The position numbers were made by a program, and so were the translations under genes. From Solirubrobacterales bacterium (GTDB lineage Bacteria > Actinomycetota > Thermoleophilia > Solirubrobacterales > 70-9), in NCBI GenBank assembly GCA_030152805.1, contig JASLIG010000126.1, forward strand, positions 1 through 49,958: DNA of 49,958 bases, written 5' to 3'. The notes under the pieces were generated by a model, which was not told the DNA's origin, did no database searches, and was given only the letters and a program-made list of their open reading frames with translations. This document shows, in pieces, positions 38,784 to 47,292 of this stretch (position 1 is its first letter; each line of letters begins with the position of its first letter).

Positions 38784-39809
38784 GTGAGCGCGAGCGAGCA
38801 ATCCGTCCTCGTAACCGGCGGCTCCGGCTTTCTCGGCAGCTGGTGCCTGGTCGAGCTGCTCCAGCGCGGCTACGCGGTGCGCACCACCCTGCGCGACCTC
38901 GCGCGCGAGCAGGAGGTACGGGAGGCGGTCGGCTCGCAGGTGCAGGCCGGGGAGCGGCTCTCCTTCTACGCGGCCGACCTGAACAACGATCGGGGGTGGG
39001 CGCAGGCGGTCGAGGGGTGCGACTACGTGCTGCACGTCGCCTCCCCTTTTCCGTCGGCGCAGCCGAAGGACCCGGACGAGCTGATCGTGCCGGCGCGGGA
39101 GGGGACGTTGCGAGTGCTGCGCGCGGCGCTCGACGCGGAGGTCAAGCGGATCGTCGTCACCTCCTCGGTCGCCGCTGTCGGCGGCGGCGCGAAAGCCGAT
39201 GGAGCGGCCCTGACGGAGGAGAACTGGACCGACCTCGACAACCCCGATCTCTCCCCCTACGTGCGCTCGAAGACGGTCGCCGAGAAAGCCGCCTGGGAGC
39301 TGATGCGGGAACGCGGCGCAAGTGAGCGGCTCGCCACCGTCAACCCCGGCGCGATCCTCGGACCGCTGCTCAGCCGCGACGGCTCATACTCGCTGGAGGC
39401 GGTCGAGCGGCTGCTGAAGGGGACGCCGGGGGTGCCGCGGATCGGCTTCAGCTTCGTCGACGTGCGCGACGTCGCCGACCTGCAGATCAAGGCGATGCTG
39501 GCGCCCGAGGCGGGCGGCGAGCGCTTCATCGCCGTCGCCGAGTTCCTCTGGCTGGCGGAAGTCGCGGCGGTGCTCCGCCGCGAGCTCGGCGAGGAAGCCT
39601 CAAAGGTGCCCTCGCGCAAAGTCCCCGACCTGCTGGTTCGCGCGATGGCGCTCTTCGATCCCGCCGTGCGCTCGGTCGTCAACCAACTCGGCAAGCAGCT
39701 CTCCTACTCCAGCGAGAAGGCGAAGGAGAAGCTCGGCTTCTCGCCGCGTCCGGTCGAGCAGACGATCGTCGAGACCGCGCGGCGGACGCTGGAGCTGGGC
39801 CTGATCTGA
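38784..39809 (+). CDS. NAD(P)-dependent epimerase/reductase (dihydroflavonol-4-reductase-like)
   Basis: This 341-residue extended SDR has the Rossmann motif VLVTGGSGFLGSW at the N-terminus, DxxxxGxxxAVEGCDYVLHVA, a serine region (VVTSSVAAVGG) and the catalytic YVRSK (Y-x3-K). Relatives reduce aldehydes or ketones or act on nucleotide sugars; the substrate is not readable. It begins at GTG 38784, 24 bases after the ABCG-like gene, and may be cotranscribed with it. It ends 12 bases before a converging TetR-like remnant. Confidence 0.88.
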   Translation: MSASEQSVLVTGGSGFLGSWCLVELLQRGYAVRTTLRDLAREQEVREAVGSQVQAGERLSFYAADLNNDRGWAQAVEGCDYVLHVASPFPSAQPKDPDELIVPAREGTLRVLRAALDAEVKRIVVTSSVAAVGGGAKADGAALTEENWTDLDNPDLSPYVRSKTVAEKAAWELMRERGASERLATVNPGAILGPLLSRDGSYSLEAVERLLKGTPGVPRIGFSFVDVRDVADLQIKAMLAPEAGGERFIAVAEFLWLAEVAAVLRRELGEEASKVPSRKVPDLLVRAMALFDPAVRSVVNQLGKQLSYSSEKAKEKLGFSPRPVEQTIVETARRTLELGLI

Positions 39810-39821
39810 TCCGCGAGCGGC

Positions 39822-40289
39822 TCAGTCGGCGGCGAGCCGGCGCGCCTCCTCCGTCCCCAGATAGGGCGTGAGGACGAACTGGATCGCCTCGCCGGCGATG
39901 CCCGGCAGCTCGGACTCGCGCCCGAACGAGAGCCGCTGCGCGACCAGCATCGCCACGCCGCTGGCCATCGCCCGCTCGGTCACCTCGGGCAGGTTCTCGC
40001 CATGCGAGGCCAGCGCGCGGCCTGGTGCGAGCAGGCCGGCGAGGTAACCGACCATGCGCTCGTAACGCTCGAGGCCGGGGCTGCCGCCGGCGAGCGCGTC
40101 GTTGGTGAGCAGCTGCGCGGCGCGGGGCTCTGCGGCCACCCACGCAAAGGCGGCGCGCATCCCGGCCGAGACCCCGGCGGCCCAGTCCGCCTCGCCGGCA
40201 CACGCCGACTCGAGCCGCACCTGCAATTCCGCGAAGGCCGCGTCGAAGGCGCTCGCGAACTCGTCTGCTTGCCGGGCTCCTTCGCCCAT
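39822..40289 (-). CDS. TetR-like ligand-binding domain lacking the DNA-binding domain
   Basis: The 155-residue product from ATG 40289 corresponds to the C-terminal effector half of TetR regulators: ADEFASAFDAAFAELQVRLE, WAAGVSAGMRAAFAWVAAEP and LLTNDALAGGSPGLERYERM. The usual N-terminal helix-turn-helix is absent; sequence upstream in frame (to 40391) does not encode it. It may be a truncated regulator, an anti-repressor that titrates a full-length partner, or a casualty of a rearrangement. A perfect 8-bp palindrome lies about 60 bp upstream. Confidence 0.65.
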   Translation of the reverse strand: MGEGARQADEFASAFDAAFAELQVRLESACAGEADWAAGVSAGMRAAFAWVAAEPRAAQLLTNDALAGGSPGLERYERMVGYLAGLLAPGRALASHGENLPEVTERAMASGVAMLVAQRLSFGRESELPGIAGEAIQFVLTPYLGTEEARRLAAD

Positions 40290-40342
40290 CCTCTCGCCCC
40301 CCCAAAGGATCGCCCGAGTCGCACTGGAGCTGACTCGGGATC

Positions 40343-40364
40343 GACAATGATAAACGTCATTGTC
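40343..40364. promoter_or_regulatory. TetR-type palindrome
   Basis: GACAATGA (40343-40350) and TCATTGTC (40357-40364) are perfect 8-bp arms with a six-base AT-rich spacer. The size and position fit a TetR operator. The adjacent TetR-like gene lacks a DNA-binding domain, so the protein that reads this site is unknown. Confidence 0.55.
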
Positions 40365-40493
40365 TAGGAGCGCATAGGCGGTCGCCAGCACGGCTCAGGC
40401 TGGGCAGCGATCTCAGGATTCTTGAGCTTGTGAGGGACACAAGGCCGAGCAAGGCGCTTCGAGGTGAGCTCGAAGCTCGGGTGGCTTTGAGGG

Positions 40494-40570
40494 GATGGCG
40501 GGTGTGCACCCGCCATCACACCCAATCCCGCCTGAATATGGGGCAGATCGGCTCTGGAATCGATCATCTA
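40494..40570 (-). repeat. repeat element copy A, abutting a stop codon
   Basis: Read on the minus strand it starts with the TAG stop of the gene at 40568, then ATGATCGATTCCAGAGCC, a variable stretch, and GGCGGGATTGGGTG followed by GATGGCGGGTG. Both blocks recur in copy B at 47637-47691. The second block forms a hairpin here with 11-bp arms GATGGCGGGTG/CACCCGCCATC, so it may end transcription. The rest of 40365-40493 has no recognisable gene. Confidence 0.75.
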
Positions 40571-40792
40571 GCCGAAGCGCCGCCGCATCGGCTGGAAGGC
40601 CCGCCACCAGGCCTCGTCGAGCACCGCGTGCTCGACGCTCTCGAGCAGGCAACCGTCGTCGTCCTGCAGCCCGTAGGTGACCAGCGGCGGCTCGGCGCGA
40701 TCGTCGACGTGCAAGATGTGCGCGATCAGCGTGTAGGGCGGGCAGCTGAGCCAGCGCTCACCGGGCCTGGGCATCGAGTGGGTGTCGATCAT
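40568..40792 (-). CDS. small conserved-looking protein of unknown function
   Basis: From ATG 40792 the 74-residue product reads MIDTHSMPRPGERWLSCPPY, TLIAHILHVDDRAEPPLV and TYGLQDDDGCLLESVEHAVL, ending DEAWWRAFQPMRRRFG. Regularly placed aromatic and acidic residues and a strong coding pattern argue for a real protein, perhaps a small beta-barrel binding domain. A longer start at 40855 (MVRISWPVGFSA) is possible. The stop codon is the first triplet of repeat copy A. It is divergent from the first MpsC-like gene. Family not recognised. Confidence 0.6.
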   Translation of the reverse strand: MIDTHSMPRPGERWLSCPPYTLIAHILHVDDRAEPPLVTYGLQDDDGCLLESVEHAVLDEAWWRAFQPMRRRFG

Positions 40793-41045
40793 GGTGGCGA
40801 GCCGATACCCGCGTTCCTGGGCCGAAAACCCGACCGGCCAAGAAATTCGAACCATGATTCCAAGGTATGCTCTTTCCTGCTCGAGTGCCCTGGCGGCGCC
40901 GAGCATCAGCCAGGCGCGCGAGTCCAGGGGGCTATCGCGCAGGGCGCGACCTATACGAAGCCAGGGCAAACGGCTCCGCAGCGGAAAGCGGGCGCAAGAG
41001 CTTTGCGTACCACTCGCACCGAGACACCTCCACAGGAGCCGTCGC

Positions 41046-41462
41046 TTGGATCGCCCAGACCCTCAAGATAGCCCTGCGCGCGGGGCACTCGTCTCGCAGC
41101 TTTCACGCGAGATCGTTCAGCTGCACGCGCGCCTCTACGGCCGCGGCCCGACGAAGGCGCGCAGCTACCTGCAAAGCGATTACGCGGTCTGCGTCCTCGA
41201 AGAGATCTTCACCACGGCGGAGCGGACCCTGATCGATGCAGGCTCCGCCGACCACGTCAGTGACACCCGCAAGAAGTTCCAGGAGGCGGTCAAGGACGAG
41301 TTCATCACCGTGGTCGAGCGGATCACCGGTCGCACGGTGAAGGTCTTCCTAAGTCAGGTCGACGTCGACGCCAACCTGGCGCTGGAGTTCTTCATCTTCA
41401 ACGAGGCCGACAGCGGCAGCAGGTCGCGAGCGGGGGCGGGGCCCGCAGCGTCCGAGTCCTAG
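41046..41462 (+). CDS. MpsC/DUF2294-family protein, copy 1
   Basis: This 138-residue protein starts at TTG 41046, with AGGAG seven bases upstream, and is in frame with SREIVQLHARLYGRGPTKAR, DYAVCVLEEIFTTAERTLID, FQEAVKDEFITVVERITGR and VKVFLSQVDVDANLALEFFI. That is the complete DUF2294 pattern (Pfam MpsC; the name comes from a Staphylococcus membrane-potential-generating system). The biochemical role of actinobacterial copies is unknown. Three more copies lie in the window. It overlaps copy 2 tail to tail by four bases. Confidence 0.85.
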   Translation: MDRPDPQDSPARGALVSQLSREIVQLHARLYGRGPTKARSYLQSDYAVCVLEEIFTTAERTLIDAGSADHVSDTRKKFQEAVKDEFITVVERITGRTVKVFLSQVDVDANLALEFFIFNEADSGSRSRAGAGPAASES

Positions 41463-41824
41463 TCGGCGGATCGCTCGCCGAGCAGGAACACCTCAATCGC
41501 CACGTCCGGGTCGACGTGGACGACGCTGAGGAAGGCTTCCACCGGACGCCCCATGATCTTTTCGACGCTCGACTTGTACTCGCCCTCCAGCGCTTCCTGA
41601 TGCAGCCCGCGAGTGCGCCGCACGTGCTCGGCCTGGCCGGCGCGGATCAGCGTGCGCTCGACCGGTGTGTAGATGTCGCTGAGGATGCAGACGACCATCT
41701 CGTCGCTGACGAAGCTCTTGGCCGCGCCGGGGCCGCGGCCGAAGTACTCGCGGTGCAGGGCGACCATCGCGTTGGACAGTTCGACCAGTGGCTGGCCTCC
41801 TCTCGGTGTCTCTTTTCCGACCAT
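41459..41824 (-). CDS. MpsC/DUF2294-family protein, copy 2
   Basis: The 121-residue product shows LVELSNAMVALHREYFGRGP, DEMVVCILSDIYTPVERTLI, LHQEALEGEYKSSVEKIMGR and PVEAFLSVVHVDPDVAIEVF, the same order as copy 1 at about one third identity by eye. ATG 41824 is the only reasonable start. It converges with copy 1 and diverges from copy 3 across a 313-base gap (41825-42137) that contains no other gene. Confidence 0.85.
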   Translation of the reverse strand: MVGKETPRGGQPLVELSNAMVALHREYFGRGPGAAKSFVSDEMVVCILSDIYTPVERTLIRAGQAEHVRRTRGLHQEALEGEYKSSVEKIMGRPVEAFLSVVHVDPDVAIEVFLLGERSAD

Positions 41825-42137
41825 CGGGTGCTCCAGTTCCGCGCCAGTGCCGAGTGCCGGGGACAGCGTCCACGGCGCCGGGCTCGGTTCGACAGAGTTG
41901 CCAACCTCAATCGCTCCTCACGCGACTTCTGCACGGATGGCGTTGGACGGGGTCCCTCGCCGCCCGGTCAGCTCTTGCAAGTCGTGCGCGCTGGCCCGCG
42001 TGATCGGTCGGAGTGTCAGCCTACTAAGTTGAACGGTAATAGAGTCATCAGTGGTACCGTCTGGGAACGTCGGAGGGGCTCGCCGCAACTCCTCCCCTTC
42101 GGCGAATTTGGCCAAGAGGGGCGGGAAGGAGTGGGGC

Positions 42138-42494
42138 TTGGAAACCGGGCACCCCGACGGGGAGTCTCTGGCAGCGATATCGAACGGCCTCGCACACCTT
42201 CACATGCGCTTTTACGGACGTGGACCGGCGCAGGTGAAAACGCACTTAGTCGAGGACATCGTCGTCTGCGTGCTCTCCGACGGCTTCACCACGGTCGAGC
42301 GGACCCTGCTCGCGCGGGGTGAGGGGGCCGCCGTCGAAGCCTTTCGGCGCACCTTCCAAGAGACGATGGAGGAACAGTTCTGCGAGGTGGTGGAGGAGGC
42401 GACGGGCCGTCGGGTGCGCGCCTATATGAGCCAGGTCCACGTCGATCCCGACGTCGCGGTGGAGGTGTTCATGCTCGAGCCGCAAGCACGGTAG
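42138..42494 (+). CDS. MpsC/DUF2294-family protein, copy 3
   Basis: Starting at TTG 42138 (AAGGAG six bases upstream), the 118-residue product reads LETGHPDGESLAAISNGLAH, LHMRFYGRGPAQVKTHLVED, then CVLSDGFTTVERTLL, FQETMEEQFCEVVEEATGR and YMSQVHVDPDVAVEVFMLE. It is the closest of the copies to copy 1. The upstream frame is open but does not look coding. It is followed after 38 bases by the PAS-GAF-SpoIIE gene in the same direction, so it may belong to that operon. Confidence 0.83.
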   Translation: METGHPDGESLAAISNGLAHLHMRFYGRGPAQVKTHLVEDIVVCVLSDGFTTVERTLLARGEGAAVEAFRRTFQETMEEQFCEVVEEATGRRVRAYMSQVHVDPDVAVEVFMLEPQAR

Positions 42495-42532
42495 CTGCCT
42501 GGACCGGGGCGACACTGGGGTAGTTTTGGACG

Positions 42533-44191
42533 GTGAGCTCAATCCCGACAGAGCGAGCCCAGGCGGCGGCCGAGGAGGAGCTCTACCGCCTCGCTCAGGT
42601 GGTCCAGAGCACACAGGACGCGGTGCTCAGCAAGGACCTCGCCGGGATCGTCACCTCCTGGAATCCCGCCGCGGCCCGCCTCTACGGCTACAGCGAGGAG
42701 GAGGCGATCGGCCAGCACATCTCCTTCCTCATTCCCGCCGATCGCAAAAACGAGGAGAGGGAGATCCTCGCCCGCGTGCGCCGTGGCGAACGGGTGGAAA
42801 CGTATGAGACGGAGCGGATTCGCAAGGACGGCGTCCGCCTCGACATCTCACTGACGGTCTCACCGATCGAGCATCCCCGGCGCGGGATCGTCGGCGCCTC
42901 GGTGATCGCCCGCGACGTCACCGCCGAGAAGCGCAGCCAGCGTGCCCAGGAGTCCCTCATCGCCGCGACGCGGGGGCTCGACGCCTCGCTCGATTTCAAC
43001 CGCACCGCGCGCACGATCGTCGATACCGCCGTGCCGGGGCTGGCCGAGGTCTGCGTGCTCGACTTCATCCGCCGCGACGGCTGGATCGGCGACAGCGTCG
43101 TCGGCGCCGCGAACCCGGCGGCCGGCTCGCGGCTGGAGGAGATCCGCCGCCGCACGCCGCTCGATCCGCGCGGCGAGCACCCGGTCGCCAAGGTGCTGCG
43201 GGCAGGCCGGCCGATGGTCTGGCGCGACCTCACCGCGCCGAGGGTGATGGCGGAAGTCGTGCAGAGCGAGGAGCACCGTCAGCTGATCGAAGACACCCGT
43301 TACCAGTCCGCGGCGGTTGCGCCGCTGGTCGCGCGCGGTTCGACCCTCGGCACGATCTCCTTCCTCCACGCCAGCACCGACCTGCGTTACGACAGCGGCG
43401 ACCTGCAGCTGCTCGCCGAGCTCGCCGAGCGGGCGGCGATGGCGCTCGACAACGCCCGCCTCTACGAAGAGCGCGACCGGATCGTGCAGAACCTGCAGCG
43501 CGGCCTGCGCCCGCCCGAGCCGCCCTACGTGATGGGCCTCGACATCGCCGTCGTCTTCGACCCGTTCGGCGAGGGTATGGAGATCGGCGGCGACCTCTAC
43601 GACATCCTGCCCACGGACGACGGCTGCTGGATCATGGTCGGCGACGTCACCGGCAAGGGCGCCGTCGCCGCCGGCGTCTCCGTGGCGCTGCGCCACTCGA
43701 TGCGCGGCCTGGCGCGCCAGATCGAGAAGCCGGCCGAGCTGCTGTCCCAGCTCAACGAGATGCTGCTCGAGGGTCGCAGCCTCAACGACTTCGCCACCGC
43801 CCTGCTGCTGCGCCTCCATCGCGAGGGCGAGCGCTGGCGGTTCGAGCTCGCAGCCGCCGGCCACCCGCCGGCGATCCACGTCACCGCCGAGGGTCCGGTG
43901 CAGCTCGGCGGTGGCGCCGTCCTCGGCGCCTGGGCGGACTCGCCCCTGCCGAGCCACGAGCGCGAGCTGCTGCCCGGCGAGACCCTCGTGCTCGCCACCG
44001 ACGGTTGGTTCGAGGCGGGACCGCCGGAGACTCACGTTCCGACCGACGCCCTCGGCGACCTGGCCCACTCCTTCGCCGACCTCGAGCTCGCCGAGATGAC
44101 CGCGTGCCTGCGCCAGGATGCGCTCGCGCGCAGCCGCGGACCGCTGCGCGACGACCTGGTCCTGCTCGCGGTGCGCTCAGCCGCGCTCTGA
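42533..44191 (+). CDS. PAS-GAF-SpoIIE protein serine phosphatase
   Basis: The order is a PAS domain (about residues 15-130; VVQSTQDAVLSKDLAGIVTS and LTVSPIEHPRRGIVGASVIA), a GAF domain (about 150-300; VPGLAEVCVLDFIRRDG, LAERAAMALDNARLYEER) and a PP2C/SpoIIE phosphatase. The last includes ADVFDPFGEGMEIGGDLYDI-like motif I, VGDVTGKGAVAAG and TDGWFEAG metal-binding segments. Such proteins dephosphorylate anti-sigma-factor antagonists (STAS proteins) in response to ligand or redox signals. No STAS or anti-sigma gene is in the window. It starts at GTG 42533 and is full length at 552 residues. Confidence 0.9.
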   Translation: MSSIPTERAQAAAEEELYRLAQVVQSTQDAVLSKDLAGIVTSWNPAAARLYGYSEEEAIGQHISFLIPADRKNEEREILARVRRGERVETYETERIRKDGVRLDISLTVSPIEHPRRGIVGASVIARDVTAEKRSQRAQESLIAATRGLDASLDFNRTARTIVDTAVPGLAEVCVLDFIRRDGWIGDSVVGAANPAAGSRLEEIRRRTPLDPRGEHPVAKVLRAGRPMVWRDLTAPRVMAEVVQSEEHRQLIEDTRYQSAAVAPLVARGSTLGTISFLHASTDLRYDSGDLQLLAELAERAAMALDNARLYEERDRIVQNLQRGLRPPEPPYVMGLDIAVVFDPFGEGMEIGGDLYDILPTDDGCWIMVGDVTGKGAVAAGVSVALRHSMRGLARQIEKPAELLSQLNEMLLEGRSLNDFATALLLRLHREGERWRFELAAAGHPPAIHVTAEGPVQLGGGAVLGAWADSPLPSHERELLPGETLVLATDGWFEAGPPETHVPTDALGDLAHSFADLELAEMTACLRQDALARSRGPLRDDLVLLAVRSAAL

Positions 44192-44205
44192 GTGGGGCCC
44201 CGCGG

Positions 44206-44727
44206 TCAGCCCTCGCCGCCGAGCTCGGCGAGCATCTCGAGCATCTTGCGGTGATAGACGATGCCCGCGGTCAGGGTGAGCTCGGAGCGCCGCCAGGCCG
44301 GCTCGCCGCGAACCTCCTCCAGGTAGCCCTCCAGCTCCGCCAGCTTCTCGCGGTGCCACGACCGCCGCGGCTCGAGGAAGGCCTGCGGATCGGCGCCGGC
44401 GAAGACCTTGAGCATCGCCTCGTCGCGAATCTGCGGCGGCCCGGCGAGCGGATCCCGCGCCCACTCGGCGAGCGCCACCTTTCCCTCCTCGGTGAGCGAA
44501 TACGTTTTGCGCCGCCTGCCTCCCTCCTCCTGATACAGCGAGAGGTAGCCGCCGCTGGCGAGGCGGGCGGGCTCCTCGTAGGCGGTCGTGTGCGGCACCG
44601 GCCAGAAGTTCTCGATCGAGCGATCCATCGCCTGCTTGATCTCATACGACGTCGCCTCGCCTATCTGTTCGAGCAGGGCGAGCAGGGCGTAGGAGGTCGA
44701 GGTCAGTCGCGTTAACTTGCGCTTCAT
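44206..44727 (-). CDS. PadR-family transcriptional regulator
   Basis: The 173-residue protein begins with the PadR winged helix: TSTSYALLALLEQIGEATSYEIKQAMDRSIENFWPVPHTTAYEEPARLASGGYLSLYQEEGGRRRKTYSLTEEGK, broken here only for description. A helical C-terminal (Vir-like) dimerisation domain with WHREKLAELEGYLEEV follows. PadR proteins usually repress a divergent enzyme or exporter gene until a phenolic or drug ligand binds. The divergent FAD-dependent oxidoreductase 68 bases away is the natural target. It converges with the SpoIIE phosphatase gene. Confidence 0.9.
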   Translation of the reverse strand: MKRKLTRLTSTSYALLALLEQIGEATSYEIKQAMDRSIENFWPVPHTTAYEEPARLASGGYLSLYQEEGGRRRKTYSLTEEGKVALAEWARDPLAGPPQIRDEAMLKVFAGADPQAFLEPRRSWHREKLAELEGYLEEVRGEPAWRRSELTLTAGIVYHRKMLEMLAELGGEG

Positions 44728-44770
44728 AGTTCGATGCGTATAGTCCGTGACAAAGTATCAAGGATGCTAC

Positions 44771-44786
44771 TCGAACGGTCGAACGG
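44771..44786 (+). promoter_or_regulatory. tandem octamer TCGAACGG x2 ahead of the oxidoreductase
   Basis: Two exact, adjacent copies of TCGAACGG lie 10 bp before the ATG and end at its ribosome site (GGGAGG). The gap also contains GTATAG and AGTATC. This is a candidate PadR site that would overlap the translation start region, by position only. Confidence 0.4.
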
Positions 44787-44795
44787 GAGGCCCGA

Positions 44796-46070
44796 ATGAC
44801 GGAGCCCAAGCAGGATGCCAACCGATCTGACTACGACGCGGTGATCGTCGGTGCCAGCCTCGCCGGCTGCGCGACCGCGATCGCGCTCGGTCGCGCCGGC
44901 GCCAGCGTCGCCCTGATCGAGAAGCGGCCGGACCCCGCCGCCTACAAGCGCATCTGCTCCCACTTCATCCAGGCTTCGGCGGTGCCGACGCTGGAACGGC
45001 TTGAACTGCTCGGACCGATCATGGAGGCGGGCGCGGTTCGCTCGAAGATACGTGCCTGGACTCGGTGGGGATGGATCGAAGCGCCGCCGGCCAGGGCCCG
45101 CGAGGGGGTCAACCTCCGACGCGAGCTGCTCGATCCGCTGGTGCGGGGGACGGCGGCCACGACCCCCGGGGTCGAGCTGATGCTTGGCCGCGGGGCCGAC
45201 CGACTCGTGCGCGAGGGCAACGCCATCCGGGGCGTCGTCGCGAGCGGCCCCGACGGCGAGGAGACGACGCTGAGGGCACGGCTCGTGGTCGGCGCCGACG
45301 GTCGCGACTCACGTGTCGCCGAGCTGGCCGCCGTGAAGACAAAGACCTCCCCGCACGGACGCTTCGCTTACGGCGCCTACTTCGAGGGCCCGCCGGCAGC
45401 GGCGAACGACGCCAGCACGATGTGGATGCTCGACCCCAACTGGGTGGCGGCCTTCTCTACCGACCACGGCCTCGTCTTCTACGCCGCGATGCCGACCAAG
45501 GACAGACTGCCCGAGTTCCGCCGCGACCCGGCGTCGGCCCTGGTCTCCTTCGTCGGCGCCGTGCCCGAGGCGCCGCCGATCCAAGTCTCGCGGCTGACCG
45601 GCCCCGTCATGGGCAAGATCGAGATGCCCAACCAAGTACGCATGCCGGTGGCGCCGGGCCTCGCTCTGGTCGGCGACGCGGCGCTGGCTGTCGATCCGCT
45701 CTTCGGCGTCGGCTGCGGCTGGGCGCTGCAGTCGGCCGAGTGGCTCGCCGATAGCGTCGCGCCGGCCCTTGCTGGCGAGGAGCCGCTGCAGGCCGGCCTG
45801 TCGCGCTATCGCCGCCGCCATCGGCGCGGGCTGCGCGGACACGCCACGGTGATCAACGATTACGCGAGCGGCAGGGGGATGAAGCCCGCCGAGCGGCTGG
45901 TCTTCTCCGCCGCAGCGCGCGACGAGCGGCTCGCCGAAACTTTCGACGCTTTCGGCACCCGCTGCATCGGCCCCAGTCGCGCCTTCGCCTCGATCCCGCG
46001 GGCGGTCGCCGTCAACGCGCGCCACGCGCTCAGGCAACGCCGGGGGCGGCTGGTCGAATCGGCCGCCTAG
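44796..46070 (+). CDS. FAD-dependent oxidoreductase (geranylgeranyl-reductase / monooxygenase-like)
   Basis: The 424-residue flavoprotein has the N-terminal dinucleotide motif AVIVGASLAGCATAIALGRAG followed by VALIEKR, a middle LVVGADGRDSRVAEL and the C-terminal FAD motif GLALVGDAALAVDPLFGVGCGWAL. These are hallmarks of group A monooxygenases and of geranylgeranyl reductases (PF01494/COG0644 type). The region after the FAD motif is helical and poorly characterised. Substrate cannot be assigned; divergent PadR control points to xenobiotic or secondary-metabolite chemistry. Confidence 0.87.
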   Translation: MTEPKQDANRSDYDAVIVGASLAGCATAIALGRAGASVALIEKRPDPAAYKRICSHFIQASAVPTLERLELLGPIMEAGAVRSKIRAWTRWGWIEAPPARAREGVNLRRELLDPLVRGTAATTPGVELMLGRGADRLVREGNAIRGVVASGPDGEETTLRARLVVGADGRDSRVAELAAVKTKTSPHGRFAYGAYFEGPPAAANDASTMWMLDPNWVAAFSTDHGLVFYAAMPTKDRLPEFRRDPASALVSFVGAVPEAPPIQVSRLTGPVMGKIEMPNQVRMPVAPGLALVGDAALAVDPLFGVGCGWALQSAEWLADSVAPALAGEEPLQAGLSRYRRRHRRGLRGHATVINDYASGRGMKPAERLVFSAAARDERLAETFDAFGTRCIGPSRAFASIPRAVAVNARHALRQRRGRLVESAA

Positions 46071-46123
46071 CAACGGGCGCCATCGCTTGAGGATTCCTGT
46101 TCACTCGCTACGCTGAGGCTGCG

Positions 46124-46756
46124 ATGACTGCCACCGAAGCGGACAAGCTCACCGTGATCACACTCGGGCCGGAGGGAACGTGCCACGAGCGGGCGGTGCA
46201 GCGCTACCTCGAGTTCCAGGGCGTCGAGGACTACCGGATCGTGCTGATCACGGACTTCTTCGACGGCCTCGAGATCCTGCGCGAAACGCCGGGCGGGTTC
46301 CTCGTCCAGTGCAGCGCCCACCCCAAGGTGCACGAGATCACCGAGAAGTACTGGACCGAGATTTTCGTCGTCGATACCTTCATCTACCCGACCAAGCACC
46401 TCGTCCTGCTCAGCCGCAGGGAGGTGGAGAAACCGCGCTCGATCGGCATCGTGCCGGCGACCAAGGGCTACGTTGACCTCTCGCAGTGGGAGGAGGTCAT
46501 CGATGTCCCCTCCAAGCCGATCGTCGGCGAAGGCCTCTTGCGCGGTGACTACGACTCGGGCCTCACCCACATGGAGCACGTCACCGAGCACGCGGATGAA
46601 CTTCGGCTCGATCTCGACATCGGTGAAATCGACACCACCTGGGTCGTCTACGGGCACGAAAAGCGCTTCAAAGGCGAGGTGATCGGCATCCCTTCCTCGC
46701 ATCTCTTTGAGCGGTCGCGTCGCGAGGGCGCGCGGCTCGGCTCGGTCCACGCCTGA
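46124..46756 (+). CDS. prephenate-dehydratase-fold protein (BacA-like)
   Basis: This 210-residue protein starts TVITLGPEGTCHERAVQRYL, matching the LGPEGT(F/S)xExA opening of prephenate dehydratases and of BacA-type prephenate decarboxylases. VLITDFFDGLEILRETPGGF and TFIYPTKHLVLLSRREVEKP follow. No ACT regulatory domain is present, and the catalytic TRF triad of dehydratases is not visible, which favours a decarboxylase-like or binding-only role over housekeeping phenylalanine synthesis. It starts 54 bases after the oxidoreductase, and both could act on aromatic or cyclohexadienyl compounds. Assignment rests on the N-terminal motif. Confidence 0.6.
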   Translation: MTATEADKLTVITLGPEGTCHERAVQRYLEFQGVEDYRIVLITDFFDGLEILRETPGGFLVQCSAHPKVHEITEKYWTEIFVVDTFIYPTKHLVLLSRREVEKPRSIGIVPATKGYVDLSQWEEVIDVPSKPIVGEGLLRGDYDSGLTHMEHVTEHADELRLDLDIGEIDTTWVVYGHEKRFKGEVIGIPSSHLFERSRREGARLGSVHA

Positions 46757-46890
46757 CAGGCGCTACCATCGCGCCGGACGTCGGCGCATCTCGGTGGGAT
46801 CGCGTCGGTGTTGGCATGAGCACGACCGGTGCGGTGGGGGCTGCTGAGGCCGCGACTTGGCCCGTCGGCAATAACCCGTGGAGCCCCACC

Positions 46891-47292
46891 ATGTCGCTGA
46901 CACCCGCTGACGCTGAAGAGATCGTCCTGCAGTGGTTCAACGCCTTCAACGGTCGTGACCTGGCAGGGATGCTCGCCTTCCTGCACACCCAGGTCGATTT
47001 CCGGCCGCTGCGCCTGCACGGGATCGCCAGCTCCTACCACGGCCACGACGGCGTGCGGGCCTGGTACACCGACATCGAACGGCTCGAGCACCGGCACCGG
47101 GTCGAGATCACCGAGTTTCGCGCTTCCAGCGACGGCCAGCTGATCGCGGTCGGTACGCTCTCCGCCGCCGACCCGGCCGGCCCCTCCTCCTTCTGGGGCC
47201 TGGAGCGTTTTGCCGGGGACAAGATCGTCGCTGCCTACCACTACGTGACCGAGCCGGACATCCTGCGGGAAAGCGGCCTGCTGCGACCATGA
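46891..47292 (+). CDS. SnoaL/NTF2-like protein
   Basis: From ATG 46891 (MSLTPADAEEIVLQWFNAFN), with GGAG upstream, the 133-residue protein shows GRDLAGMLAFLHTQVDFRPL, YHGHDGVRAWYTDIERL and a final FAGDKIVAAYHYVTE, the fold pattern of SnoaL-like cyclases and small ligand-binding NTF2 proteins. It overlaps the following MpsC-like gene by four bases (ATGA), so the two are cotranslated. An open frame to 46816 upstream is not protein-like. Ligand or reaction unknown. Confidence 0.82.
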   Translation: MSLTPADAEEIVLQWFNAFNGRDLAGMLAFLHTQVDFRPLRLHGIASSYHGHDGVRAWYTDIERLEHRHRVEITEFRASSDGQLIAVGTLSAADPAGPSSFWGLERFAGDKIVAAYHYVTEPDILRESGLLRP

